55,289 nt of DNA from Porphyromonadaceae bacterium (GCA_007280905.1 QYQM01000015.1:1-55289), one strand, 5' to 3'. Counted from the first letter of the stretch, positions 8,801 to 16,808 are shown. Notes: a model not told the origin generated them from the letters alone. Numbers and translations are program-made.

Positions 8801-9347
8801 CCAGGTAGATCATTCGAATTCTATATTATATTCTGAAAAAAGCCTTGGGAACGGCAGATTGAGATGTATCCGGGATTTGATCTTCCTGGATCCTCAGAAA
8901 TTTGATAAGATGAAGACCGAGGAAATGGCTACTGAAATCGAACATATGAACGAAAAAATGAGAAAGCTGAAGAAGGAATATGTATTGATTGGCCCTGGAC
9001 GGTGGGGCTCGCGCGATAAATTTATCGGGATTCCGGTTAAATGGTCACAAATTTCAAACGCCAGGGTTATTGTTGAGACCGATTTGTCTGATTTTCCGTT
9101 GGATGCCTCTCTTGGCTCCCACTTTTTCCATAACGTAACCTCCATGAATGTGGGGTACTTTTCCATTCATGCAGGCGGTAAAAATTTCATTCAGTACGAT
9201 ATCATGCAGCAACAGACTCTTGTTGAGGAAGGGCGGTATTTCAGACATGTTATATTTGAAAACGATTTGGATATCGTCATGGATGGCAAAAAGAGACAAT
9301 CGCTGATCCGTATTGGCAATGAGCGAAATGGTAAGGAGTTTGAATAA
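5862..9347 (+). CDS. Receiver-like/PEP-synthase ATP-grasp fusion protein, copy 1
   Basis: 1161 residues, cytoplasmic. In order: a GAF-like N-terminal region (about 1-135); a degenerate receiver-like domain (about 185-325; EILLVATLYD lacks the acidic pair); a second receiver with ILLVEDSPRYYS, phosphoacceptor in CVISDMKF and K in FMNKNS (about 335-485) with a long insert after helix 1; then a PEP-synthase/PPDK N-terminal ATP-grasp domain (LGTGSLGGKGRGLAF, TPLAIRSSSIFEDS, PFAGIFETY, ALGLGRYVVEGE). Unlike PEP synthase there is no G-G-x-T-S-H phosphohistidine domain and no PEP barrel. The C-terminus has a block shared with its neighbour: GPGRWGS, GIPVKW, ARVIVET, GSHFF, TSMNVGY. A signalling or nucleotide-dependent switch is inferred; automatic naming as PEP synthase would mislead. 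Confidence 0.8.
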   Translation: MEQNRTKRPDLQRLLAEHTERVKELMTINRTTTIISEGKPLPETLRQIALILPRGWQYPQKACARILYDDQEYQSLRFKQTEWLQQQDFFSSDSKGGLLQVFYTQQLPEADEGPFLNEERNLINNIAGLITGYLNGLLGKTIAMTPPRERDDYKYKKIVYTESMKDSRLLLQQFLSKLTADKNIFHDLMKFKVSEILLVATLYDTFILENEDRFFEQAMGEVYHLSLSSLPRITGATSADDALEMLKEKSFDFVVLMVGVDTRSPLRLAERIRRRYPEMKIFLLLNNSSKIGLFDEQESILPAIDRLFVWNGDSKIFFAMVKLLEDEVNLENDTKVGLVRVILLVEDSPRYYSRYLPMLYTLVFEQTQELIAEANTNELDKVSRMRARTKIVLATNYEEAINYFNKYQDYLACVISDMKFRRGGIVHETAGISFLRYVHSHRPDLPMILQSADAECASAAVELRATFMNKNSETLLQDLKTFITYSLGFGHFVYRDNQGRKIAVARSMKDFEDHLRTIPEESILYHALKNHFSLWLMARGEIQLAKIINPIKANDFNSPKELREYIIDVIQNYRIDKDKGKVVNFDETAVLDWRNIVSLGTGSLGGKGRGLAFINTLINNLDFTQIVPEINIRTPRTAIIGTDEFEIFMQRNNLTGPILDEQDYMKVREMFLAGDLSFNLKKKLKTFLKLLNTPLAIRSSSIFEDSLLYPFAGIFETYVLPNSDPDYNVRYDQLQDAIKMVYASIFSPDARMYFEAVNYRVEEEKMAVVIQELVGNEYEKYYYPHISGTAQSYNYYPVAHMEPDDGCAVIALGLGRYVVEGEKAWRFSPKYPTLQISSLKDQLKTSQVYFYAADLNKRELNLLDGEEAGLAKLDISLAEKHGTINHLASVYNANNDRLDPGLQGLGPRVLNFADILHFGYTPLAKTVEVILDVVHEALGTAVEIEYAVDLMPDSQDRASFYLLQIKPMVGADEDFTLDIDQVDHSNSILYSEKSLGNGRLRCIRDLIFLDPQKFDKMKTEEMATEIEHMNEKMRKLKKEYVLIGPGRWGSRDKFIGIPVKWSQISNARVIVETDLSDFPLDASLGSHFFHNVTSMNVGYFSIHAGGKNFIQYDIMQQQTLVEEGRYFRHVIFENDLDIVMDGKKRQSLIRIGNERNGKEFE

Positions 9348-9348
9348 T

Positions 9349-12330
9349 ATGCAAGAATTTACCCAGTTAAACCTGCCAAATACCGATTTCGGCGAAGCGG
9401 AATTTAAATTCCTTATGCAGCGGAGGATAAATAAAGTATTGATTGTCTGCAGTAACTATGACTTCTTCATGCTTGAGGAGGACGGACGGATCGACGAGCA
9501 GATTTTTAATGAGTATGTTTCGCTTAACCTCAGGTACCCGCCGGTTTTTATTCAGGCCAATACTGCCCGCAAAGCTTTTGATCACCTGGAGCGTGAACAC
9601 ATCGACCTGGTTATTTCGATGTTGAGTGTTGGAGAAATGGACCCGTTTGAGTTATCAAAAAAGATAAAGGCCGAATATCCTCATACCCCAATTGTTGTAT
9701 TAACTCATTTTAGCAGGGAGGTATCCATTAAACTCGAGAAGGAAGATCTTAGTGCCATCGATTATGTTTTTTCCTGGCTGGGTAATGCGGATCTTTTGCT
9801 GGCTATCATCAAGCTGATTGAGGACCGGATGAACCTGGTATACGACGTTAATGAGGTGGGTGTCCAAACCATTTTGTTGGTTGAAGACTCGGTCAGGTAT
9901 TATTCCTCTTTTTTGCCTGCGATCTATAAAATTGTGTTCAAACAATCTAAATCTTTTATGCTGGAAGGATTGAATGAACATCGCAAGATGCTCAGGATGC
10001 GCGGCCGGCCGAAAATTCTTCTGGCCACCAATTACGAAGCGGCCATGGATCTTTTCCACAAGTATCGGGATAGCACTCTTGGAATCATTTCTGATATTTC
10101 TTACAAGCGGAAAGGTAAGAAGGACCAGGAAGCCGGACTGAAATTCTGCAAAACGGTAAGGGAGGTTGATCCATATGTGCCATTCCTGCTGCAATCTTCG
10201 GAATTGAGCAATCAAGCTGCCGCCACCGATTTGAACGCCAGTTTTCTGCATAAATATTCCAAAACGCTGGATATTGAGCTGAGGAATTTCATGGTGAGAT
10301 ACATGAATTTCGGTGATTTTATTTTCAGGGAACCCGAAAGCAGGGAAGAGATCGGCAGGGCTTCGAACCTGAAAGAAATGCAGGATATCATTTTAAAAAT
10401 TCCGGCCCATTCACTCAAATATCATTTTAATAATAATGATTTCTCTAAGTGGTTCAATGCCAGGGCTTTTTTTCAGATCGGGAGTCATCTTAAACATAAA
10501 ACACTCGAAGATTTCGGAAGTGTGGAGGCTGGCCGGCAGTACATCTTCAACATAATATCGAACTACCGCTTATCGAAGGCAAGGGGAGTTATCTCGACAT
10601 TTGACCGGACCCGGTTTGATGAGTACATGCTGTTTGCAAGAATCGGGGAAGGGTCGCTGGGAGGTAAAGCCAGGGGGCTTGCCTTTATTGACTCCTTTAT
10701 TAAGCATCATGATCTGGGCAGCCACTGGGATGGGGTATTGGTCACCATTCCCCGAACAGTGGTCATTTCGACCGAGGTCTTCGAAGAGTTTATGGACCTC
10801 AATAACCTCTGGAGGGTGGTAACTTCAAAGTTAACCGATGAGCAGATCCTTCAAAGTTTTGTAAGTGCTACACTTCCGGTGCGGATTTACAAAGATCTGG
10901 AAGCCTTTGCCCGCGTGGTAAAGAATCCGATAGCCATAAGGTCTTCGAGCATGCTGGAGGATAGTCATTATCAGCCATTTGCTGGTATATATTCTACTTT
11001 TATGCTGCCAAAGGTTGAATCAGATAAGCAGAAGATGGTATATATGCTTGCCGATGCGATTAAGTCAGTATATGCTTCAGTTTATTTCAAAAATTCAAAA
11101 ACTTACCTGGCAGTCACTCAAAATGTGATAGATGCAGAGCGGATGGCCATAATTTTGCAGGAAGTGTGCGGGAACCGATATGGAAACCGCTTTTACCCCA
11201 CGATATCAGGTGTTGCCCGATCGATAAATTTCTATCCGGTCGGGTTAGAAAAGCCGGAAGACGGCATTGCCAATATCGCTTTCGGATTGGGTAAACTGAT
11301 TGTTGAAGGAGGTACGGGACTGCGATTCTCCCCGAAATATCCGTCCAATATTCTGCAACTATCCTCTGCCGATAGTGCCCTGAAGGAAACGCAGCGCGAG
11401 TTTTATGCGCTGGATCTGATTGCTGACCATTTCTATCCTTCCACCGATGACGGGGTCAATATTTTGAAGCTGAAAATCCGGGATGCCGAGGTAGATTCAT
11501 CTTTACGGTTTGTAGCTTCTACCTTTGATATGGACAACCATATCATCCGCGACAATTTCATCGAAAAGGGCCGGAGGGTGATGACTTTTAATAATATTCT
11601 GAAACACAATACTTTTCCTCTTGCAGATATATTAATGACCCTGATGAAAGTCGGTGAAAAGGAAATGAACAATCCGATTGAAATGGAGTTTGCAGTCAAC
11701 CTCGATGTGCCACCGGGAACGCCGAAAATATTCAATTTCCTTCAGATCCGGCCGGTTGTTGAAAATTCCGATGAACTCAGTTTCCGTCTCGAGGAAGTCG
11801 TGGAAGAGAATACCATCATTTATTCCGTTTCGGCACTTGGGAACGGCCTTATCCGGAACATTCGCGACTTTGTTTATGTGAAACCGGAATGTTTCAGGGC
11901 TGCTGATAGCAATGCCATTGCCAGCCGGATAGAGAGGTTGAATGATCAGTTTATCGCCAAGGGCGGTAACTATGTATTGGTAGGGCCGGGCCGCTGGGGT
12001 TCCAGCGATCCCTGGCTGGGGATTCCGGTAAAATGGCCGCAAATTTCAGCTGCCCGGGTAATTGTGGAATCCGGGCTTCCCGATTACCGGATCGACCCGA
12101 GCCAGGGTACCCATTTCTTCCAGAACCTTACCTCCTTCCGCGTGGGATATCTTACTATAAATCCTTATCTGAAAGATGGTTACTATGATCTAAATTTTCT
12201 TTCAAAGCTCGAAAGCGTTTATGAGGATGAATATATCAGGCATATTCAGTTTGAAGATCCTTTGAACATCAAAATCGATGGGGTTCAGAACCGCGGTGTG
12301 ATTTATAAACCCGGATTGGGGGGAAGGTAG
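9349..12330 (+). CDS. Receiver-like/PEP-synthase ATP-grasp fusion protein, copy 2
   Basis: 993 residues from the ATG at 9349, which has AAGGAG at 9332-9337 and begins 2 bp after the previous stop; in-frame TTG and ATG codons further upstream lie inside the previous gene. Same plan as the preceding protein without the GAF-like region: a degenerate receiver (KVLIVCSNYDFF), a receiver with TILLVEDSVRYYS and acceptor D in IISDISYK, then ATP-grasp (IGEGSLGGKARGLAF, PIAIRSSSMLEDSHYQPFAG, AFGLGKLIVEGG) and the shared C-terminal block (GPGRWGSSDPWLGIPVKW, GTHFFQN). The phosphohistidine and PEP-binding domains of true PEP synthase are again absent. The two are tandem paralogues, probably translated together and perhaps forming a heteromer. 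Substrate and output are unknown. Confidence 0.8.
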   Translation: MQEFTQLNLPNTDFGEAEFKFLMQRRINKVLIVCSNYDFFMLEEDGRIDEQIFNEYVSLNLRYPPVFIQANTARKAFDHLEREHIDLVISMLSVGEMDPFELSKKIKAEYPHTPIVVLTHFSREVSIKLEKEDLSAIDYVFSWLGNADLLLAIIKLIEDRMNLVYDVNEVGVQTILLVEDSVRYYSSFLPAIYKIVFKQSKSFMLEGLNEHRKMLRMRGRPKILLATNYEAAMDLFHKYRDSTLGIISDISYKRKGKKDQEAGLKFCKTVREVDPYVPFLLQSSELSNQAAATDLNASFLHKYSKTLDIELRNFMVRYMNFGDFIFREPESREEIGRASNLKEMQDIILKIPAHSLKYHFNNNDFSKWFNARAFFQIGSHLKHKTLEDFGSVEAGRQYIFNIISNYRLSKARGVISTFDRTRFDEYMLFARIGEGSLGGKARGLAFIDSFIKHHDLGSHWDGVLVTIPRTVVISTEVFEEFMDLNNLWRVVTSKLTDEQILQSFVSATLPVRIYKDLEAFARVVKNPIAIRSSSMLEDSHYQPFAGIYSTFMLPKVESDKQKMVYMLADAIKSVYASVYFKNSKTYLAVTQNVIDAERMAIILQEVCGNRYGNRFYPTISGVARSINFYPVGLEKPEDGIANIAFGLGKLIVEGGTGLRFSPKYPSNILQLSSADSALKETQREFYALDLIADHFYPSTDDGVNILKLKIRDAEVDSSLRFVASTFDMDNHIIRDNFIEKGRRVMTFNNILKHNTFPLADILMTLMKVGEKEMNNPIEMEFAVNLDVPPGTPKIFNFLQIRPVVENSDELSFRLEEVVEENTIIYSVSALGNGLIRNIRDFVYVKPECFRAADSNAIASRIERLNDQFIAKGGNYVLVGPGRWGSSDPWLGIPVKWPQISAARVIVESGLPDYRIDPSQGTHFFQNLTSFRVGYLTINPYLKDGYYDLNFLSKLESVYEDEYIRHIQFEDPLNIKIDGVQNRGVIYKPGLGGR

Positions 12331-12331
12331 A

Positions 12332-12376
12332 AGAAGTAGGCAGTAGGCAGTAAACAGTAGGCCAGTTGTCAGTAAG
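12332..12376 (+). repeat. AGTAGGC heptamer tandem repeat
   Basis: Imperfect 7-bp units AGTAGGC, AGTAGGC, AGTAAAC, AGTAGGC follow the stop of the preceding gene. One of several unrelated short tandem arrays in the window. Confidence 0.7.
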
Positions 12377-12435
12377 ATTGAGTAAAATCATACTAATACC
12401 TGACAAAAACTGTGTGATTAAATCAGCCTGAAGAA

Positions 12436-12443
12436 TACCTTTG
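12436..12443 (+). promoter_or_regulatory. -7 element TACCTTTG for gdhA
   Basis: Exact TAnnTTTG match 33 bp before the ATG at 12477. An in-frame TTG at 12441 lies within this box and so cannot be the start if the promoter is real. Confidence 0.6.
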
Positions 12444-12476
12444 CCTACAAAAATTGAACGACTTAAATTTTGTTTT

Positions 12477-13811
12477 ATGAACGTTGAAAAAATATTGATC
12501 GATCTTGGGAAGAAACACCCGGGTGAGGTAGAGTATCTTCAGGCAGTGCGCGAAGTTCTGGAATCCATTGAGGAAGTCTATAACCAGAATCCTCAGTTCG
12601 AATCCGCCAGTATTATTGAGCGACTGGTTGAACCTGACCGTATTCTAACGTTTAAGGTTCCCTGGGTAGATGATCATGGCAAGGTCCAGGTTAATCTGGG
12701 TTACCGGATCCAGTTTAACAATGCTATCGGACCATACAAAGGTGGATTACGTTTCCACCCGAGTGTTAATCTGAGTATTCTGAAGTTCCTGGCCTTTGAG
12801 CAGATCTTTAAGAATGCTCTGACCACTTTGCCTATGGGCGGTTCAAAAGGTGGATCGAATTTCAACCCGAAAGGCAAATCTGATGGCGAGGTCATGCGGT
12901 TCTGCCAGAGTTTTATGCTGGAAGTTTGGAAACTAATCGGTCCGGAAACTGATGTGCCTGCAGGTGATATCGGCGTAGGCGGACGCGAAATCGGTTTTCT
13001 GTACGGAATGTATCGCAAACTGGCCAGGGAAAATACCGGAGTTCTTACCGGAAAAGGCCGTGGCTGGGGTGGATCATTAGTCCGTCCGGAAGCCACTGGG
13101 TTCGGTAATGTATATTTTGCCAACGAGATGCTGAAAACCAAAGGCGAGAGCTTTGCCGGTAAAACAGTTTGTATTTCGGGATTCGGCAACGTAGCCTGGG
13201 GTGCAGCTCTGAAGGCAACCGAACTGGGTGCAAAAGTGGTTACGATTTCCGGTCCTGACGGTTATGTTTATGATCCGGATGGTATCAAAGGAGATAAAAT
13301 TGATTTCATGCTCGAACTGAGAGCTTCAAATAATGATGTGGTTCAGCCTTATGCACTTGAATTTGGCGTTGAATTCCATCCGGGAAAACATCCATGGGAA
13401 GTTCCATGCGATATAGCTCTTCCGTGTGCCACACAAAACGAGATCGATAAACAGGATGCCCTGAATCTGATAAATAACGGTTGCAAATGCGTTTGTGAAG
13501 GTGCCAACATGCCATCAACTCCGGAGGCAGTCGAAGTCTTTCAAGAAGCTAAAATTCTGTTTGCCCCGGGTAAGGCAGCCAATGCCGGCGGTGTGGCTAC
13601 TTCAGGACTCGAAATGTCGCAGAATGCCATGAAACTGAGCTGGTCAGCCGAAGAAGTGGACGCCCGTCTGCATCAGATCATGAAAGATATTCATCAGCAG
13701 TGTGTGATCAATGGCAAGCAGGCTGACGGATATGTTGATTATGTAAAAGGAGCAAACGTAGCCGGATTTATTAAAGTGGCCAACGCCATGGTGGATCAGG
13801 GGGTGATTTAG
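12477..13811 (+). CDS. gdhA: NADP-type glutamate dehydrogenase
   Basis: 444 residues, matching the length of the hexameric NADP-dependent bacterial enzymes. It interconverts 2-oxoglutarate plus ammonium and glutamate in the cytoplasm. Seen: GPYKGGLRFHPSVN with substrate Lys at about 88, LPMGGSKGG with catalytic Lys near 124, DVPAGDIGVGGREIG, and the Rossmann stretch ISGFGNVAWGAA around 230-240. NAD versus NADP use is inferred from family and length. It stands alone with its own -7 box. Its promoter lies just after a heptamer repeat. Confidence 0.95.
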   Translation: MNVEKILIDLGKKHPGEVEYLQAVREVLESIEEVYNQNPQFESASIIERLVEPDRILTFKVPWVDDHGKVQVNLGYRIQFNNAIGPYKGGLRFHPSVNLSILKFLAFEQIFKNALTTLPMGGSKGGSNFNPKGKSDGEVMRFCQSFMLEVWKLIGPETDVPAGDIGVGGREIGFLYGMYRKLARENTGVLTGKGRGWGGSLVRPEATGFGNVYFANEMLKTKGESFAGKTVCISGFGNVAWGAALKATELGAKVVTISGPDGYVYDPDGIKGDKIDFMLELRASNNDVVQPYALEFGVEFHPGKHPWEVPCDIALPCATQNEIDKQDALNLINNGCKCVCEGANMPSTPEAVEVFQEAKILFAPGKAANAGGVATSGLEMSQNAMKLSWSAEEVDARLHQIMKDIHQQCVINGKQADGYVDYVKGANVAGFIKVANAMVDQGVI

Positions 13812-13900
13812 GAAACCGACAACCGATACTGGCATTAGCCGAATGTATTATAGAGTCTCCCCGGCAAAAAGGCCCGGCCTGTAAGGGTCGGGGCCAGCTT

Positions 13901-14063
13901 CCTGTTAATCAGAGGGTCCCTGGTTCGAACTTAAGGAGCGGAGCGACTGATCTCATGAGGGCCGGTACTCCGGGCCGAATAATCCAGGATGGAGCGCCAA
14001 GATTATGAAACACTTACCTCATCAAACGGGTAAGTGTTTTTTCGTTTATGCAAAATTGTTGCC
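13901..14063 (+). repeat. tRNA-Asn 3' half, copy A1 (att-like, interrupted)
   Basis: From 13902 the bases read as the anticodon loop CTGTTAA (GTT, Asn), the 3' anticodon stem, variable loop, T-arm start CCTGG-TTCGA and, after an interruption at 13929-13982, CCAGG, acceptor strand ATGGAGC and GCCA (ending 13999). The 5' half expected to pair with it (GCTCCAT...) is absent upstream. The same sequence without the interruption recurs at 16809. Similarity between the copies starts at the anticodon loop and runs past the terminator to about 14063. Anticodon loops of tRNA genes are classic crossover points for tyrosine recombinases, so an integration scar is inferred. Confidence 0.75.
14010..14042 (+). 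terminator. Terminator downstream of tRNA remnant A1
   Basis: Stem CACTTACC / GGGTAAGTG with a nine-base loop followed by six T. The same hairpin follows copy A2, so it was part of the original tRNA locus. Confidence 0.8.
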
Positions 14064-14117
14064 TAGTTGATGTCCCGGGCAATAAATTCTATGTGTTCTG
14101 GGATCGCAGATTTTACT

Positions 14118-14125
14118 TAACTTTG
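14118..14125 (+). promoter_or_regulatory. -7 element TAACTTTG
   Basis: Exact TAnnTTTG match 33 bp before the ATG at 14159; supports that start over the in-frame ATG at 14048, which lies upstream of the box. Confidence 0.55.
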
Positions 14126-14158
14126 AGTGTCCCCCTTTTAGAAATGTTTTATTCTGAC

Positions 14159-15823
14159 ATGAAAAAATCAATACTGCTTTTCCTAGTCTTTATTCCGATA
14201 TCTCTTCTGGGGCAATGGTCAAATGATCCGGGTAAACCGCTGATTATATTTAATGGGTATGATCTCAGTGATGCTGAAGTAATTTCAGAAAATGATTACT
14301 ACTACTTTTCTTGGGTACGAAGACCATATGGGGGTCCAAGCTACCGGATGATCCAGCGAATAAGTTATGAGGGGTACCCTGTCTGGTCCGATAGTTCGAA
14401 TCTGCAATCCGTTTACGGATCGTTATTAAGTTCATCTTCACGGAATATATATTCCGATAAGGAAGGGTCTTTGCTGGTTTCTCAAATACGATATGACTAT
14501 GCAACAAATCGGTGGTCGCCAGTTGTCATTAAGATTTCCCAAACAGGCAAAAAAATATGGTCAACATACCGGGAACTGGGCAGAACTGGTTTTGATGCAT
14601 ATGATATATATCTCTGTATTAGTTCATTAAACAATATTTTTGTGATAACAAAATGGGCGAGTGAGTACAAAGGCAATACTGAAATCAGCCTGACCCGAAT
14701 TTCAGCTGAGGGGAAACTTGAGTGGCAGGATAACAGGCTGCTGGCATCTGATACTATAAATAAAATCGGTGATGATTTTCAGATTTTCCCAACAAATGAC
14801 GATGGATGTTTGGTATTGTACAGCACTCAAACATTGAGTCCATCTTCTTCAAATGTACTATCAGAAGAAATCCGGTTAAGAAGAATTTCGGGAACGGGTC
14901 TAGCCTTATGGAAGCGTGATGAGGTTGTTGTAAAACAGAGGTGGGGGATTTTCGCTGACAGTTATGCTGTTCAACAAGGTGATGATGCATTGTATTTTCT
15001 GTGCCATGAAACACCGGGAGTGCCTATGATTTACAGAGAAAGTCCAGATGGTACACCAACCTGGGGTGCTTACGGACAGCTACTAACTGATTTGCCGGTA
15101 TTCTACATGAACCCCATTATTTCAGGATTTTCCCCCGATGGCGGGATCTATCTGTTATATACAAATACTACCCATGATTCAGTATTCTTATTCGAACAAA
15201 AAATGTCAGCCGATGGAGAAAGACTGTGGGGGGCCAACGGGAAAAAATTGATAAGCAATAAATACGGTGATCTTCAGCGTGTTCTGGCTAATACAATGGG
15301 CGATACAACAGTTATTATCTGCCAAATGGTAACTCGCTCAGATTATAATTCCATTTTTTTTAATGCAATGGGAATCAGTCCTGAAGGTAACCTCTTATGG
15401 AACAAAACACAGATAGTAAGTAGTCCTCCGGATAAGTCAATAAACTTATCCGGAATAGCCGCTGGCGGTAATGATCAATTAGTTTTCTCCTGGATGGAGT
15501 TCGGGGAAAATAGGCAATGCGATGTAATAAAAGCACAAAACATCCACACTAACGGCACATTTGGCAATTTAACATCTTCTATACCCATCCTTGCAAAGCC
15601 TGGACTTCCTTTGTTTACCTATGATGCTAAAAGGAACTCGATCGCAAATAACCGGCCGGATCGCTCCTGGCAATATTTTCTTTTTAATTCAATGGGCCAA
15701 ATGATTATTAAGGGAGGGATTAATACTGAAGTTTTGTTACCTGACCTGACTCCTGGCATTTACTTTCTGACCGTCATAGGAGGGCAACATAAGGAATCTC
15801 TTAAAGTGTTAATTGGGTATTAA
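14159..15823 (+). CDS. Secreted protein with T9SS type A sorting domain
   Basis: 554 residues. A signal peptide (KKSILLFLVFIPISLLGQ) leads into a large extracellular part with recurring short blocks of W-G-A-x-G-x-L type (for example TWGAYGQLL, RLWGANGKKL) and many aromatic beta strands, compatible with a propeller-like repeat fold. The last 65 residues fit a type A sorting domain (YFLFNSMGQMIIKGG, LTPGIYFLTVIGG), which directs transport through the type IX system and surface attachment. No catalytic motif is recognised. The gene lies between repeat A1 and repeat B1. Base composition is more AT-rich than core genes nearby, which fits acquired cargo. Confidence 0.75.
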   Translation: MKKSILLFLVFIPISLLGQWSNDPGKPLIIFNGYDLSDAEVISENDYYYFSWVRRPYGGPSYRMIQRISYEGYPVWSDSSNLQSVYGSLLSSSSRNIYSDKEGSLLVSQIRYDYATNRWSPVVIKISQTGKKIWSTYRELGRTGFDAYDIYLCISSLNNIFVITKWASEYKGNTEISLTRISAEGKLEWQDNRLLASDTINKIGDDFQIFPTNDDGCLVLYSTQTLSPSSSNVLSEEIRLRRISGTGLALWKRDEVVVKQRWGIFADSYAVQQGDDALYFLCHETPGVPMIYRESPDGTPTWGAYGQLLTDLPVFYMNPIISGFSPDGGIYLLYTNTTHDSVFLFEQKMSADGERLWGANGKKLISNKYGDLQRVLANTMGDTTVIICQMVTRSDYNSIFFNAMGISPEGNLLWNKTQIVSSPPDKSINLSGIAAGGNDQLVFSWMEFGENRQCDVIKAQNIHTNGTFGNLTSSIPILAKPGLPLFTYDAKRNSIANNRPDRSWQYFLFNSMGQMIIKGGINTEVLLPDLTPGIYFLTVIGGQHKESLKVLIGY

Positions 15824-15911
15824 TGAATTTCAATTTGCAAACATCGTCTTCGAAAACCGAATGATTTTAAAGAATTGTTAGTTTTGTTCCTCCCCTTAAC
15901 TATTAAATACA

Positions 15912-15981
15912 ACCTTCTCACAATCCCCGGCCTGAACTGGCAACCATTACGTATCCGATATCCATTCTGGTTGAGTTGTTT
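15912..15981. repeat. 70-bp repeat B1
   Basis: Aligns without gaps to 17972-18041 with 8 differences by eye. Shared core blocks include CACAATCCCCGG, ACTGGCAACCATT and ATATCCATTCTGGTTGAGTT. Each copy sits just downstream of a secreted-protein gene that itself lies behind a tRNA-Asn remnant. Confidence 0.8.
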
Positions 15982-15983
15982 TC

Positions 15984-15999
15984 CCGGGAACGAACCCGG
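15984..15999 (-). terminator. Hairpin after hepT
   Basis: Stem CCGGG / CCCGG with six-base loop directly after the hepT stop. No T tract, so only a weak terminator candidate. Confidence 0.35.
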
Positions 16000-16347
16000 T
16001 TAGCCTTGCTCCTGCTTGATTAGATCAGACACTTCTGCCCTGAGTTTAGGCAAGTGGTTTTTTAGTATTGCCCAAATATTTTCATCAGAAACAGTATCAT
16101 AACCATGAATGATTTGATTCCGAAGTCCAATAATACGATTGGCATTGTGGATCGGAAATTTTGGGTCCTCTTTCAGAATTCGGTTAGCAGCTTCTCCGAT
16201 TATTTCAAGGTTTCTTTCGATAGCCCTTTTAATAACCGGGCGGCGACCATATTCTTCAAAATTGTTGGGGATCATTGCTACGAACGAGTCAATTTCAGCT
16301 ATTGCCAATTGAATGTCATAAAGACATTTAAGCACTTTTTCGTTCAT
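16000..16347 (-). CDS. hepT: HepT-like HEPN toxin (DUF86)
   Basis: 115 residues from the ATG at 16347. Members of this family are HEPN ribonucleases whose activity is switched off by AMPylation by the partner MntA. The diagnostic RX4HXY motif is intact at RNQIIHGY (R76, H81, Y83). The rest is all-helical with the family stretch RNLEIIGEAANRI. It overlaps the 3' end of mntA by 20 bp, the usual gene order with antitoxin first. The longer frame to 16434 would run far into mntA and is not preferred. The pair lies between repeats B1 and A2. Confidence 0.9.
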   Translation of the reverse strand: MNEKVLKCLYDIQLAIAEIDSFVAMIPNNFEEYGRRPVIKRAIERNLEIIGEAANRILKEDPKFPIHNANRIIGLRNQIIHGYDTVSDENIWAILKNHLPKLRAEVSDLIKQEQG

Positions 16348-16639
16348 ACAGCAGCTTTTTATCCCGATCGACAATTTTTCGGAAAATGGGATTCCGTATG
16401 GACTGGCTCTCCACGAGGTCAACCGGCCTTCCAAACAATTTTTCGAACGCCTCTTTCAGGTCCATATAATTGTCGAAGTAATCCATCAAATCGACATTGG
16501 CGAACTGAATTAGCAGATCGATATCACTGGATGAATTGAAATCTTCGGTTAACACGGAACCGAAGGCATAGAGCTCTCTGACCTTGTATTTTTCACAAAG
16601 TTCAAAAACCTGGTTTCTATGTTGTTCGATCAAATTCAT
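16328..16639 (-). CDS. mntA: MntA-like nucleotidyltransferase antitoxin
   Basis: 103 residues. Minimal nucleotidyltransferase that neutralises HepT by transferring AMP to its tyrosine. The motif GS-x10-D-x-D is intact (G27 S28 ... D39, D41, in FGSVLTEDFNSSSDIDLL). The start at 16639 is chosen over the longer frame because the -7 box TATCTTTG lies at 16644-16651; this leaves almost no leader, so the mRNA may be leaderless. The downstream hepT overlaps by 20 bp. Confidence 0.88.
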   Translation of the reverse strand: MNLIEQHRNQVFELCEKYKVRELYAFGSVLTEDFNSSSDIDLLIQFANVDLMDYFDNYMDLKEAFEKLFGRPVDLVESQSIRNPIFRKIVDRDKKLLYERKSA

Positions 16640-16643
16640 ATTG

Positions 16644-16651
16644 CAAAGATA
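16644..16651 (-). promoter_or_regulatory. -7 element TATCTTTG for mntA-hepT
   Basis: Exact match to TAnnTTTG on the minus strand, only 4 bp before the mntA ATG. Confidence 0.5.
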
Positions 16652-16808
16652 AAAAAATGGGCTGGATATTCTGACCCGAAAAAACGCCCGAAAAGATGCC
16701 ATAAAAAAGGATAAACCTGGATAATGGAGGGGAAATCACGTGGAAACGCTCATTTTGAATACATTAAATATCAATCATTTATATAATTATTTATCCTCCA
16801 GTTAGTTA

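Larger units (their letters stand above)
13812..14158. other. Intergenic: tRNA remnant, terminator, promoter
   Basis: No open gene is seen in this 347-bp stretch. It starts with a short ACCGACAACCGA repeat (13814-13826) and a GC-rich imperfect dyad (about 13860-13896), then holds the interrupted tRNA-Asn 3' half, its terminator and the -7 box of the next gene, each listed separately. Confidence 0.7.

Noticed and set aside
9313-9348. Upstream TTG/ATG starts for the second receiver/ATP-grasp protein
   Set aside because: They lie inside the preceding gene; the ATG at 9349 has an AAGGAG site at proper distance.
12441-12476. TTG start for gdhA adding 12 residues
   Set aside because: The TTG lies within the TACCTTTG promoter box, and the ATG at 12477 gives the usual N-terminus and length.
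13901-13999. Functional tRNA-Asn gene
   Set aside because: The 5' half (D-arm, 5' acceptor strand) is missing and the T-loop is interrupted, so it cannot fold as a tRNA; the same lack of a 5' half applies at 16809-16854.
16105-16539. Plus-strand 144-codon frame across hepT/mntA
   Set aside because: Antisense shadow of two genes with intact catalytic motifs; no ribosome site or family pattern.
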